Shown here: positions 47,309-61,100 of the stretch, piece by piece | How positions within the stretch are numbered: the stretch's first letter is position 1 | How the letters are laid out: each line of letters opens with the position of its first letter | Source of the DNA: Pratylenchus scribneri | Lineage: Eukaryota > Nematoda > Chromadorea > Rhabditida > Pratylenchidae | NCBI GenBank assembly: GCA_030063045.1 | Contig: JAQSEB010000033.1 | Span: 620,001 to 684,000 of the forward strand | Length of the DNA stretch: 64,000 nt | Reading direction: 5' to 3' | The notes under the pieces: generated by a model | The model's database searches: none | The model's input: the letters and a program-made list of their open reading frames with translations, nothing else | What the model was told of the DNA's origin: nothing | Position numbers and translations under genes: made by a program

Positions 47309-49904
47309 ATGAAAATATTTTCAAAAATGCCATTTTATTTTGCATTCATTTTCCTCTTCATTTCAATTCAATTAAATAATGAAGGTAATAGAGGAATTTG
47401 GATTAATAAATAAATTATTGCGCCAATTTCCTCAGTCCAAACGACATTATTGTTGAGCAATGAATTTGACGGAACAAATGCACCCAAAATAAAATGGGAA
47501 GAAACAATTCAATGGGAGGAGAATAGTGCCGAATCGGTTGGGCATAAAACCACGGAAAGTGGTTCATCAGAAGTTGGTGGCATTAACACAACATATATTT
47601 CAAAGGCAACCAAAATAAATCAAATGGAATTGAATTTATTTCATTCACAGATTCTGAATCGACTGACCAATCGGACCAGATATGACAAAAGGTTGAGGCC
47701 ATTATATGGAGAAGGCGGTCAGTAGTCAGTTATTTTAAAGCCACAATGTCCCTATTCTTTATTTATAGCAGTGGATGTTGGCATTTCAATTCACATCACC
47801 CAAATTAGCAGTGTCTCTGAGGTGGAAATGGACTTCACTTTAGATTTTTATTTACGTCAAACCTGGTTAATGGACATTTTGGTGGAAAGTTTTGCCATAA
47901 ATAAACAAATTCTAAGGTACGATCCTCGCCTAGCATTTGCCCAAATTGACCCGGAATTGGCAAAAAGGGTAAAAAAATTGACAGTTGGAATTGAATATTT
48001 GGAGAGACTTTGGAAACCGGACACTTTTGTGCGAACCCAAAAATGAAATTAATTATTATTATTTTGTAGTTCCCAAATGAGAAGAATTCAATATTCCATG
48101 TTGCCACCGTCGAAAATGCATTCCTTCGAATTGAACCCGATGGAAGGGTAAAAATAGATCTAGATGAGGAATATAAATATATACATTTTATGTAGATTTA
48201 CACATCGCAAAGAATGACGGTGAAGGCAATGTGCCCAATGGATTTATCATTGTTCCCAATGGATTCGCAAACATGCAAATTGGGATTGGAAAGTTACGGA
48301 TACGATGTGGACGATATTGGTCCTCCTCTCCCTCTCTGCTATATTTGGACATTTTTGTAGATTATTATTGGGGCTATCGACGATCGGATGGGAAAAAGCC
48401 CGAAGAGGCTGTAAATTAAGAATCTATTTTAAATTAATTAATTGTACAAAAAGGTGGCATTCGATGAATTTTCCTTGCCTCAATTCCGAAGGACCGGCTA
48501 TCGAGTGACGGGCACACATGTTCGAACTGCTTCAGGTTGGTAATTTAAAAAGGTATACTTAAATTAATCTATTCATAGGAGAATATGCCCGACTTTATAT
48601 TGAAGTGATTTTGACGAGGAATGTTGGATTCTATTTGATGAATATGGTCATCCCGGTCAGTCAAATATATTCATAAGAGTAATAAATATATTTTTGATTA
48701 GGCAATGTTGATTGTTTCCATTTCGTGGGTTTCATTTTGGCTAAGCAGAGAAGCATCGCCAGCTCGTGTTGGGCTTGGATATTTAACTGTAATATTCATT
48801 CGTTTATTTTAAATTTATATTAAAAAATTGAAGGTTTTGACGATGACAACATTAATTACAACAACAAATAATTCATTGCCAAAAGTCAGCTACATCAAAT
48901 GGTTGGATGTTTTCCTCAATTTCTGCTTCATTATGGTCTTTGTTAGTGAAAATATTTGTTCATTTATGAAAATTCAATGAAAAATTTGTTTTCTTTTTGC
49001 AGGCTTCTTTAGTTGAATATGCGGTGGTCAGCTATTGGCATAAAAGGTTGACTCACAATCAGGGAATATTTTGGAATAATTTAATTAATTAATTCTTTTC
49101 TTAGGAATCGGCATAAAAGGGCACGCCCAATTCGTTCATCCACAATTTGCGATCCAACAAACACTGTTGGCATTCAAATGACCGCATTGATGGAGGAAGA
49201 AGGTTGCCCTTCCACCAATCAAATATTTTTCCCCGCCCATTACAGTTCCTTCGCCCCAATCCTCCGCCACTCAATTACCTCCATTTTTGCCTGAATGCAC
49301 TTGCACTTGCCCAAATCCCCCATCAACCCCTTCTGAACAATTAATTTATCAAAAAAGGAGAAGCACAATTGGCCATATGCCATTTTCATCTACTACATCA
49401 TTTATTGGCGATGATGAGTGCGAAATTCAATCATTTTAAATTCAAAATTAAATTAATCCACTTTTAGTAATTTTGCCTCTGCTGTTGCTGAAAATCATCC
49501 CCAAATGGGATTATCAAATATGGCAACTCGAGGAAAATTCCAACGGTTTTTAGAATAAATTTGGCATCGTAAATATTCATTTTAAGTCGACAACGTGGCT
49601 ATTCATATTATGCCGGAATGGGCCTTGGGATGGGCTCAAATTATTTGCGTGGTTTTGGGCAAAGAATATTCACGGGAGGAAGGTCAATCCACCCACCTCA
49701 AATTTCCCATTTATTTTTAATTGTTAATTTAGTCCATCAAAAATTGATCAATTTTCTCGATGCTGCTTTCCAATTCTTTTCATCATTTTCAACATTATTT
49801 ATTGGCAAGTGCCAAAATTAAAATTCAATTTTATTCCTTTTAAGGTCGGCCTTAACATTCATGAGCAAAAAAGATTTGGAAAAAGTGGAATTCGTGCCTT
49901 TTGA
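47309..49904 (+). CDS. Cys-loop ligand-gated anion channel (GABA/glutamate-type LGC subunit)
   Basis: Pentameric receptor-channel subunit in neurons or muscle. The ATG at 47309 starts a signal peptide ([16 protein letters not shown]). The ectodomain has [35 protein letters not shown] (about 47995-48085), and the Cys-loop [15 protein letters not shown] (about 48228-48275). TM1 is [40 protein letters not shown] (about 48745-48850) contains the Pro-Ala-Arg motif before TM2 that marks anion selectivity. TM3 is [19 protein letters not shown]. The final exons give TM4 ([13 protein letters not shown], about 49760-49805) and end at TGA 49902-49904. Closest in memory to the nematode GABA-A-like LGC-37/LGC-38/GAB-1 group, but the agonist cannot be told from sequence. 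Confidence 0.88.
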
Positions 49905-49961
49905 TTGATTCAATTATTTTCAATCATATTTGATTTGCCTTTTCCCATTTTATTGTATTTT

Positions 49962-51739
<1,778 letters not shown>

Positions 51740-52157
51740 GGAAATAATTAAATTTTACGAGAAAAGACTATATAAAAGGCCCAATTTCCCATTTGATCGA
51801 TTCCAAATTTTTGGCATTTAAAAGAAAAATTGTCATTGGGAAATGAGGAAAATGTCGATTTGGACGCGGGCAACGGTAAAGCAAAGTTGATTATTCACAA
51901 CGGAAGGAGGCAATATAATTATAATTTTGAAAAAAAAAAAGATAATTCATTTAAAAATATTTATATTTATTTCACATCTAATATTTAATTAATTTAATTT
52001 CATTTAATTAATTATGGTCAATTCTTCAGGTTATGGAATCTCTCAATAAAAAATTTACACATTATTTTTATTGGGAATTTGTAATCAAAAAAATTATGAG
52101 TTGCAAAAATTAATATATTTTTGAAGAAAAAATATATAAAAATGGAATTAATTATAT
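51740..52157. other. Intergenic, no gene seen
   Basis: AT-rich region between the trypsin-like gene start and the EF-hand gene stop. It holds the promoter side of the protease and nothing else that I can support. Confidence 0.6.
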
Positions 52158-53686
52158 TTATGATGGCTTTGAATTGAGGTAAAGTGCTTGAAGTTGAGTG
52201 AATGCATCCAAAAATTCCCTCTGATTCAATGCCCCATCCCCGTCCAAATCGCCCAATTTCATTGCCGAATCCACCGTCAACATATCAATTAATTCGCCAT
52301 AATCCAAGAATCCATTGGCATTTCGGTCCGCATTTTCCACCATTTTTTCATCCACCAATTTGTTCAGCCCGACAAAACGTTTTTTGGCCTCTTTCAATGG
52401 GAAACCAATTTTGTTGAAAAATTCTTGGAAAGTCAAATTTCCATTTTTGTCCACATCCGCTTCCTCAATTTGTTCCCTTGTCACGCCCAATTCTTTCCCC
52501 AACAATTCGAATGCCTCATCCAATTGGAGATCCCTTTTTGGAGGCAAAACGCTGGCCACCATCGATTGCAATGGAACACTCAATACATGGATTAATGCCT
52601 TCAGCTCATCCCAGCTTAATTTGTCATCATTATTCGCATCGTATTTCTGCAAAAAATTAGAATAACAATAAATTAATTAATTTTGCACAGGAATAAATCA
52701 ATATTTATTGTATTTTTGGGGAATAATATCCATCAAAATGGGATTTTAATGATAATTGCAATCCGTATTTCTTCTATTAATATCCCCTTCTAATGTGCCT
52801 CCCTAGACTTTGAAGTACTGTACCAATTGACATAATGAACGTTCGGAAAAAAATTTATTGTATTTTTCTTATGGTGCCTTTGTTCTATAAAACGCTATAC
52901 ATAGTTTGTTCAAAAATGTCAACAGATAGCAGAGTTAGGCCCCAAATTTTGCCGATTTTTGGGGGTTTGAAATTTAGCCCTAGTAATATTAATAGAAGAA
53001 ATATGGTACTTGAATTTGTGTTTTACTTTTTTAAATATTAATGGAGAATATTCCCAACTAATAATATAAGACAAATAAATATAAAAATAATACGCAAATG
53101 TAAATTCCGTCAATTTCACTTTACATGAAAATTTAAATATTTCAGCCTCACCTTGAATTGGTTGGCCGTAACTTTTACATCGTATTCGTCTGATTCATTT
53201 CCACTCACAAATCCATCTTTATTTGTGTCCAAATAAATTTCAGCAAAATTTTTCGTGAAATTTGTCTGCTCTTCGATGCTCAATTCCCCATCCCCATCCA
53301 CATCGCTGGCATTCACAAATTTTGGGTCAATAAAATTCGTTGTTTCGGCGGCGCCCAAAAATTGTTTAAAATCGTCGAGTTTTATTCCGCCCAATTTAAT
53401 ATATTCCTTATTTCCAATTCCTTTTGTTTCATTCTTTTCCTCACCAGCCAAAAGTTGATTATGTGTTTTCACCAATTTTTCATAATGTTTATTTATTTCA
53501 TTTGGAATTTCAACCTTTCCATCGTTATTCCCATCAAACAACTTAATTATTTTTTTTTAAATTTAATTTTCATTTTATTATTTTAACCTGAATAAATGAA
53601 CCAGTTGGTTTTTGTTCACATTGGCTAATTAGTAGGCAAAAAATGCCAAAAATTAGGAATTTAATATTTTTATTTGATGAGTTCAT
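52158..53686 (-). CDS. Secreted multi-EF-hand calcium-binding protein (CREC-like)
   Basis: Calcium-binding protein entering the secretory pathway. The ATG at 53686 gives a signal peptide (FLIFGIFCLLISQC). Exon 2 (about 53539-53154) holds three EF loops: FDGNNDGKVEIPNE, SDVDGDGELSIEE and LDTNKDGFVSGNE. Exon 3 (52652-52158) holds four more: YDANNDDKLSWDE, ADVDKNGNLTFQE, ADRNANGFLDYGE and GDLDGDGALNQRE. The seven loops have most calcium ligands in place. It ends LNSKPS with no HDEL/KDEL, so it is probably secreted rather than ER-retained. The intron at about 52655-53150 contains a family B foldback. CREC (calumenin/reticulocalbin) likeness rests on EF-hand number and signal peptide only. Confidence 0.8.
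52766..53015. repeat. Foldback family B copy in EF-hand gene intron
   Basis: CCGTATTTCTTCTATTAATA (about 52765) pairs with TATTAATAGAAGAAATATGG (52986-53005). The middle, read on the minus strand, CTCTGCTATCTGTTGACATT, matches the copy near 700. Together these define the full-length family B element. Confidence 0.8.
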
Positions 53687-54417
53687 ATTTATTAAATAAA
53701 GAATGGATTTATTTCCTCCAAATTGCGCATCAATATTTATAAGTTTTTGGATTTCTCTCTGCAAAATGTGCGTCAACAATTCTGCGAATTACGACGAATG
53801 AAAAGAAGCAATGTGGATTCATCGACCAATCGTCAAAAACATTCATTCACTTCCTTATTATTTTATTCGGCGAATGATCAATGATGAACGAGAAGATAAA
53901 TAAACGAGTACATTTTTAATAATATTTTTGTTAATTAAGTATCCTTTGAAAAAATTGATCTCAATAGTCAATTAAAAAAATAAGAAAAAGTTAATTTTAT
54001 TTTTATTATCTAATTATATTGGAAATTTATGAATATTCTATAAATAAAAAAATGGAAATAGAATTGTTCCAAATATGGCGATGAAAATTGCATTTGGTAG
54101 AATAAATTGGGGCATAGCGGCCAAGGTTAAACCCTTCACCTCAATCCAAATTTCCGAATCCAAATCTAAACCATATCCACATCACCCTTTTTCCCCTCTT
54201 CTCAAATATGGGAACAAAATTGCCTGGGAGCAACAGCCACGGGCTGGTGCCAAGGTCATTCTCGACCCGAATTTGGTTTTTTTGACATGGAATAGCCTAG
54301 TGCTGTGCTGATTAAATAGTTTTGCATTTTTTCATCATTCCATTCAAAAAATGATCTAAACTTAACAAATAAATCCCACAAAATTGTTCATTTTAGTGCC
54401 TACATTTCTCCATCAAA
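53687..54417. other. Intergenic, divergent promoter region
   Basis: Between the starts of the EF-hand gene (-) and the astacin gene (+). A + frame at 54075-54311 is open but shows no domain or splice partner, so it is not called. Confidence 0.55.
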
Positions 54418-57400
54418 ATGGCTTCAAATTCATTGTTGCTTATTCTTATAATTTCTTTTATTTTCATTCCACCAATTTTGGCTGTTTCCCAGCCAATTTT
54501 TGTATTTTCAAAATTGTTGAAAATGTGTAATGTAATTATAAAATTAAAAGGAACTTGTGGAGCCAATGGAAGAACCAGACGAATTTGAGGATGAATATAC
54601 AATCAACAAAAGAGCCGGAATTGCGCATAAACTATTCGATGGGGACATTGATTTAAGGCCACATGAATATGAATTCCTCAAAAAGAAATATTACTCCGAT
54701 CCAGATGGAGCCAAAATTGGTGTGCACTTTTTAATAAGGAATTTTATTGAAATTAATAGAAGAAATGCAAATAAAAGCATCCGGTTACGGTAAAATATAT
54801 AATTAATTTTCCCTAGATTATGTATCTTCCCTAAAAATGTAAAATGTTGAGTTTCAAAATATCCATAAATTTAAAAAAAAAATCCGGAAACCAACCGGAA
54901 AGAAACAAGTTAGATTAAATCTTTCCGGAACAACCGGAAACAGTTAGATTAACGCTTTTCGGAATCTAACCGGAATACAAAATCTTAAACTTTCCGGAAC
55001 AACCGGAAAACAAAATCAGAATTAAAACTTTCCGGAACAACCGGAAAACAAAATCAGAATTAAAACTTTCCGGAACAACCGGAAAACAAAATCAGAATTA
55101 AAACTTTCCGGAACAACCGGAAAACAAAATCAGAATTAAAACTTTCCGGAACAACCGGAAAACAAAATCAGAATTAAAACTTTCCGGGACAACCGGAAAA
55201 CAAAATCAGAATTAAAACTTTCCGGAACAACCGGAAAACAAAATCAGAATTAAAACTTTCCGGAACAACCGGAAAACAAAATCAGAATTAAAACTTTCCG
55301 GAACAACCGGAAAACAAAATCAGAATTAAAACTTTCCGGAACAACCGGAAAACAAAATCAGAATTAAAACTTTCCGGGACAACCGGAAAACAAAATCAGA
55401 ATTAAAACTTTCCGGAACAACCGGAAAACAAAATCAGAATTAAAACTTTCCGGAACAACCGGAAAACAAAATCAGAATTAAAACTTTCCGGAACAACCGG
55501 AAAACAAAATCAGAATTAAAACTTTCCGGAACAACCGGAAAACAAAATCAGAATTAAAACTTTCCGGAAACCAACCGAAAAGAAACAAGTTAGATTAAAA
55601 CTTTCCGGAATCTAATCGGAAACAAGGTTAGATTAAAACTTTCCAATTATACATATATTTTTGCTATTTTATTCCCGAAATTTTAATGTTTGGGCCCAAT
55701 ATCTCAATGATTGTTCATTCTTTGTTCCCATTTAATTCATTTCTCACAAATTTTAGTTCAATTCACAAATTGGGTGACCGATGAGAATTTACGGTGGCCG
55801 GTTGAGCCGAATGCGACGGATGCAAATGGCAAGAAAATTGGGCCAATGATAAATTACACTTTGGATTGGTACAAAATTGTGGAGCCTCCATCCTGTTGGT
55901 CTATTTTCCCATTTTCTCCTCCAATTATTTCCATTTAAAAGTTATTTGGATGAATAATATTTTGGACGCGCACAAAAACATTGAGTCCAAAACTTGCATC
56001 CGATTCAGAAATTCAAGTGAAGGTGACCATTTGCACTATTATTGGGGCTACGGATGCCATTCATTGGTTGGCCGAAATGGAGGAAAACAATATGTTTCAC
56101 TGGGACCTGGGTGCTGGACAGTAAGTCAAAATATGGTCAAATTCAAATGATTTTTTCCAATTCAAGGTGAATGCGGTGCACGAAACTTTGCACGCAATTG
56201 GCTCAAATCACGAACAAAGTCGGCCGGATCGAGATGGATTCATCAAAATTTTATCGGAAAATATGATCGATGTGAGAAAAATAAAAATTGGCAATTTTAA
56301 TACATTTTTTTGAAGGATATTGCCGATGCATTTGCCATCATTGGTGGATCACCAACCGGAAATCCCTACGATTATGGTTCTGTGATGCATTATACGGCGA
56401 AGGCCTTTTCCAAGAATAATAAGTAAACACCCAATTTTAGGTTCTGTCATGCACTATAATCATTTGGCATTCTCAAAAAATAACAAGTATGGTCCATTCC
56501 CCCCTTGCCAAAAATCATTTCAATTTTTTTATCATTCGAAGAAATCCAAAAAAAAGAACTAAATTTCTCCAAATGATACCGTATACTTTTTTTCCCATTA
56601 CATATAGCTCCAGTAAAATTGTCATAATAGGAATGGAATAGGAATAAGACAATCCTGTGTTGGGCAATCATCGTTGTTTAAAATGTTGATGATTTGTTAA
56701 TAAAATAATAATATAAGAAATTGTTTAAAAATTTATTTAATTTCCTATAGACCAACAATCAACACAATTGACAAAAATTATCAACACACAATTGGGTATC
56801 GCCTTCAACTCTCCTTCCTCGATGCCAAGGCCATCAACCATCGATATTGTGAACGTAAATAATTCCCATTGTGTCAATCCCTCTTCTATTTATTAGATGT
56901 TTGCGATGATTCACCGTGGATTCCGCCTGAATGTTTGAATGGTGGCTATCAAAATCCGAATAATTGCACGGAATGCCTCTGCCCCGATGGATATGCCGCC
57001 CCATTTTGCCATCATGTGGCCAAGGGAAATATGCAGGGAGAACGTGAGGAATTATTTAAATAAATCAATTTATTAAAATTAAAATAAATAAAGCATGTCT
57101 CGGCGATTCGAATATTTTGTTGACTGAGGCCCAACCTGAAATGAAGGAACTTCGATGGTACAATTCAACCAATTTTACGTGCTATTGGCGAATTCAAGCG
57201 CCGGCCGATCATTATATTGAGGTCAAATTTGAACAATTGGACGGATTCAAATGCGACCAATCCTGCTATAATTTCATTGAAGTCAAATATGGAAATATGG
57301 CCAATTCGGGTAATTATGATATTATTTAATTAAATATTTATTTTAGGCCCTCGTTTTTGCTGTGAATTGCCAACGGAATCATTGTTCACCGAAGTGCAAG

Positions 57401-57480
57401 GGCATGAAGTGATAATAATTGCGCATGGAATAAAACCAGGAAATTATACAGTTGGATTGCATTATCGTATCACAAAATAG
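54418..57480 (+). CDS. Astacin (M12A) zinc metalloprotease with EGF and CUB domains
   Basis: Secreted zinc endopeptidase of the nematode NAS group. The ATG at 54418 gives a signal peptide. A 49-nt intron leads to an acidic prodomain exon ending near 54719. A 1-kb intron full of the 38-bp minisatellite follows. The catalytic domain continues with [12 protein letters not shown] and [20 protein letters not shown], then [20 protein letters not shown] (about 56178-56240), which is a complete HExxHxxGxxH zinc site. The Met-turn [15 protein letters not shown] (56377-56422) is followed by a second, similar exon. Next are [20 protein letters not shown], an EGF-like Cys cluster ([20 protein letters not shown], about 56930-56990) and a CUB domain to TAG 57478-57480. 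The join around 55870-55945 is not certain. Confidence 0.88.
54885..55650 (+). repeat. 38-bp minisatellite in astacin intron
   Basis: About 18 near-identical copies of the AACTTTCCGGAACAACCGGA + AAACAAAATCAGAATTAA unit. It is flanked by diverged copies (AAACAAGTTAGATTAAA variants) at both ends. It is more uniform than the ORAI array. One variant (CCGGGACAACCGG) recurs five units apart (about 55184 and 55374), suggesting a higher-order duplication of five units. Confidence 0.97.
56377..56486 (+). other. Tandemly duplicated Met-turn exon (46 nt each) of the astacin gene
   Basis: Copy 1 is 56377-56422 and copy 2 is 56441-56486, separated by 18 nt (GTAAACACCCAATTTTAG). Both encode GSVMHY...AFSKNN, with TAKAF in the first and NHLAF in the second. 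Each begins GTTCTGT right after ATG or TTTTAG and ends AA followed by a GT donor. Splicing from 56376 to 56441 would replace copy 1 by copy 2 in frame. I infer mutually exclusive exons, or one dead copy. Confidence 0.65.
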
Positions 57481-58114
57481 TAGAAAATTAATATTATACA
57501 CGGAAAATAAATATATTTTTGAGAGGAAGCTCAATTTATATTTTAATATTGTTTTTTGTTGTTGGATAAATCAATCATTTTGGCTTACTCAATTATTCTG
57601 TTTAAACCGACAAATTATCAGTTTATTTAACCTAAAATTCCATTTTAAATTCGTAAATTTTTAAAAACCAAAAATTTACTTTTGGGAAAAGTGAACATCA
57701 AAATAATTATGAAAGAACATTGCAAAAATATTAAATAATTAAAATGGACGGTATAGATTAAAATTACAAATTAAAAGAGAACATTTGCAAAAATAAAAAT
57801 ACTTAAATTAAGATGGAAAGTTTATATGAATATGAAGGCTGGTTGTGAATGTGAACCCTCTTTGATGAATTGTATTTAAGGTGGTATATTAATAAAAAAA
57901 TATTGAATGGAATATGAGCTTATTAGCCTGCCAAAATAAATGTTAATAAAAGTGATGAATGATGAATAAAAAAAATATAACTGTATATTAAGAAAATTTG
58001 AGAATGAAAATATGATAATTAAATATGAAGTATTATTAATTAATGTTAGTCAATTAATCCAATCAACCCAATCCATTCCATTCCGTTCATTTTGTTCTTG
58101 ATGCCATTTGCCAT
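57481..58114. other. Intergenic, no gene seen
   Basis: AT-rich spacer between the convergent 3' ends of the astacin and Argonaute genes. No repeats or genes were recognised. Confidence 0.65.
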
Positions 58115-61100
58115 TTATGCGGTGAAACGTTTATTCAATATAAGGAGCCCATCGTCCCAATGTGATAATTGGGAAGTCAACATGGAATAATCCACCAATC
58201 TAAAATGAATAATTTTCATTTTATTAATTTTCTCATTTTCACCGTTTCCCATTTCGGTGTTCATCGCTGTAGGGCACTTGGTCGGGGAAATATTGTCTAA
58301 AATTGAATTATGAATTAATTCCACCACTTTTGACCCTACTTGAGCGTTGCATAATTAGCATGTCCTCTTTTTGCCAATTCATCGGCCTGATAAACTGGTT
58401 CGGTCAATGAAATTGGTTTACTAACAATTTGATGGTCATAGCTGAGCATTAGAAGCAAATTTTGCAATGACTTTTCCAGCATTTCATCTTGCAATTCCTT
58501 CTGGATGAAAATTGAATTAAATAAAAATTAAAAGGGGAAATTCCTTTATTACTTGAGTGACTTTTGGGGCCTTAATCTCCTTTAATTTTACATATTCTTT
58601 TAATTCTGCCATGCTGCTTCGCAATGGGATTTCATTCACCAAAATTACATATTCCACCGTTTTTGCAGTGCCCTAGATAATTTAATCAGAATAATTCATT
58701 TGATATTTTAATTTTGCCTTTATTGGGAAATGCGATTGCATGTAGAATTCGGTCAAATCCATTCGAACAACTTTGTCCTGGATTATTGAACACGGTGGCA
58801 TATTTTCCACTTGCTTTTGGGCACATGAAAAGAATTTTTTGTTGTGACGTTTTGTGCCAATGATTAGCACAAATTTTGGTGAATATTTTGGATCATGTTC
58901 CAGGAAGCCATCTTTGATTGCTTTCAATTCCTCTTGATAGGCCTTAAATTGAAATAAACTCATATTATTTTATTGGATTTTCGGTACTTTCCAGTTTGTA
59001 TCCCATTTTTGGGTCAGTTGGGGAAAATTTAAGGTCTTCCCTTTGGGTCATCAGTATTATGGCTAGAATTATAGGATATCATCCAAGGTAACAATAACCA
59101 CCCCTAATGACCCTAAAACCATCATGATTCATGATGACCCATATGGGGACCCTTCATTTTTTATCCTTTCTCGAAAAAGGATACTGTATAAGTACCGTAT
59201 TTCCCATCCTCACCATTCGATATTGTCCCTCACTGAGTCCATCGCGCACAACAAAAACATATTGAGGTCGACATTGTTTTGGTCGATTTGCTTCCAAATT
59301 TGCCAAAATCCATTTGCTTCTTTCCTTCAATTGGTCCAAATTGATGGATTCCTTTCGGGAAGTCTACAAAATTGAATGAATTAACTGAATTTAAATAAAA
59401 TGGCTCCAACTTGATAAAAATAATCGCCAACAAAATTGTGCGGATTTTCGGCCATATTTGCGCAAATTCCGACCACCGATGGTTCCGTTGAAGTTATTTT
59501 TTCGTCCTCTTCCTCTTCCTCCAATTCACCTTCATTCCCTTTTGACTTTTTCTGATTTTCATGAATCTTTAATATTTAATCAAATTAATTAATATTTATT
59601 GGTGAATAAATTATCTACTTTTTGCGTTGGATGCGAAACATCGTAGCCAAGCACCAAAAAATTTCCAGTCCCAATGTCGAATCTTTGCTCGAATTTTGCC
59701 AATTCCGGTTTGTGCGCATTTTGAAGAATTGGCCGATAATTCAGCCCTCCAAATTTGATGTTCAATTTATTCACAATATTGTCCAATGTTTGCCATCGAT
59801 GTTCATTCACAACATTCTACAAAATCAAATTATATTTCAAAATTATAAATAAATTAAGCCCATACCCGGACAGTTTCAATTGTGATTTGCTGGGTAATTA
59901 ATTGATTTTTTATAGGTCGCTCGAAGACTTCAAATAGCTTCAAAAGTCCATGCGAATTGGTCGACTTTTTGTCAATCTAATACAAATTTGAATATTACAG
60001 CCTCAAAATATTGGTACTTGTCGATTATCGTCAACTGTCTTCAGATTTTTTCACCCTCAAATTTACCCTTCTAATCTCTTATTTAGTGTTTTTTCATAGT
60101 TTTCAATCAACATGAGTAATAAAATTAAAATTAGTTCAAAAATTTTTTTTCAAATCTGGTGACAGATAACTGAAAAGTACCAAAATTTTTACTCACAAGT
60201 AGAACGAATTCATAATTTTGATTATGCAATGATCGAAAACATTCTCGCCATTTTTCGAGGTTTGGTTCACCCGTATTTGGATCGAACAATTCCTGAGCCC
60301 TTGGAATTGGGTTCATTTTTGGCAAATTCATTCCTTCATTTCATTAAATAATTATTAAATATTAATTAATCAATTTTCCACCTTTATCCGTGCATTTTTG
60401 TTTCATTTTCACAATAAATGTTTCCATCAATTTTTCATTTCCCTGCTCAAAAATGACTGCCCATTTCTTTGGGCCCCGTGCATCGATGAATGGGCCACTA
60501 TTCTTTGACCAATCCGCCTGTGAATTAATTAAAATATATTTCAATTTTAATTGAATTTTCGAACTTTATCTCCGCTAGGCACTACTTTCTTCCCATCTTT
60601 GTACAGCAAATTTGGAACGGCACAAACATTGAAATTCGTGTCATTCGATTTTTGTTGAACCTATAATTGGAATATAATTAATCTATTTAAATATAATTAA
60701 ATGAAAATGAATCCACTTTGATGCCGAATGCTTGGAGCACTTCATTTTTGCCGTTCCACAATTCCAATTCCATTCCGGCCTTTTCAATCTTTTCATGTCG
60801 TTCTTGTGGAGTGATTGAATTTTTCTAAAGGAAAATTCATTTCTTATAATTAACATTGTCATGTCAATGGCAAAGGGCCCCTTTCCTATTCATCCTACTG
60901 TACCCCACACTTTTTGCCTAACCTCCTTGTCAACCTATCAATCAGGGGTGTTGATTCGTCTCGTACTCGTACTCGTATTACTCGTATTACTCGTGATTTT
61001 GGACCTACTCGTACTCGTGTACTCGTACTCGTTTTTTTGCCCTCGAAACGAGTATTTGGACGAGTATTGAAAAGTGAAGGGAGGACCCTTCACTTCCCAT

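Noticed and set aside
54075..54311. Plus-strand open frame before the astacin gene
   Set aside because: No signal peptide, domain or splice continuity with the astacin exons.
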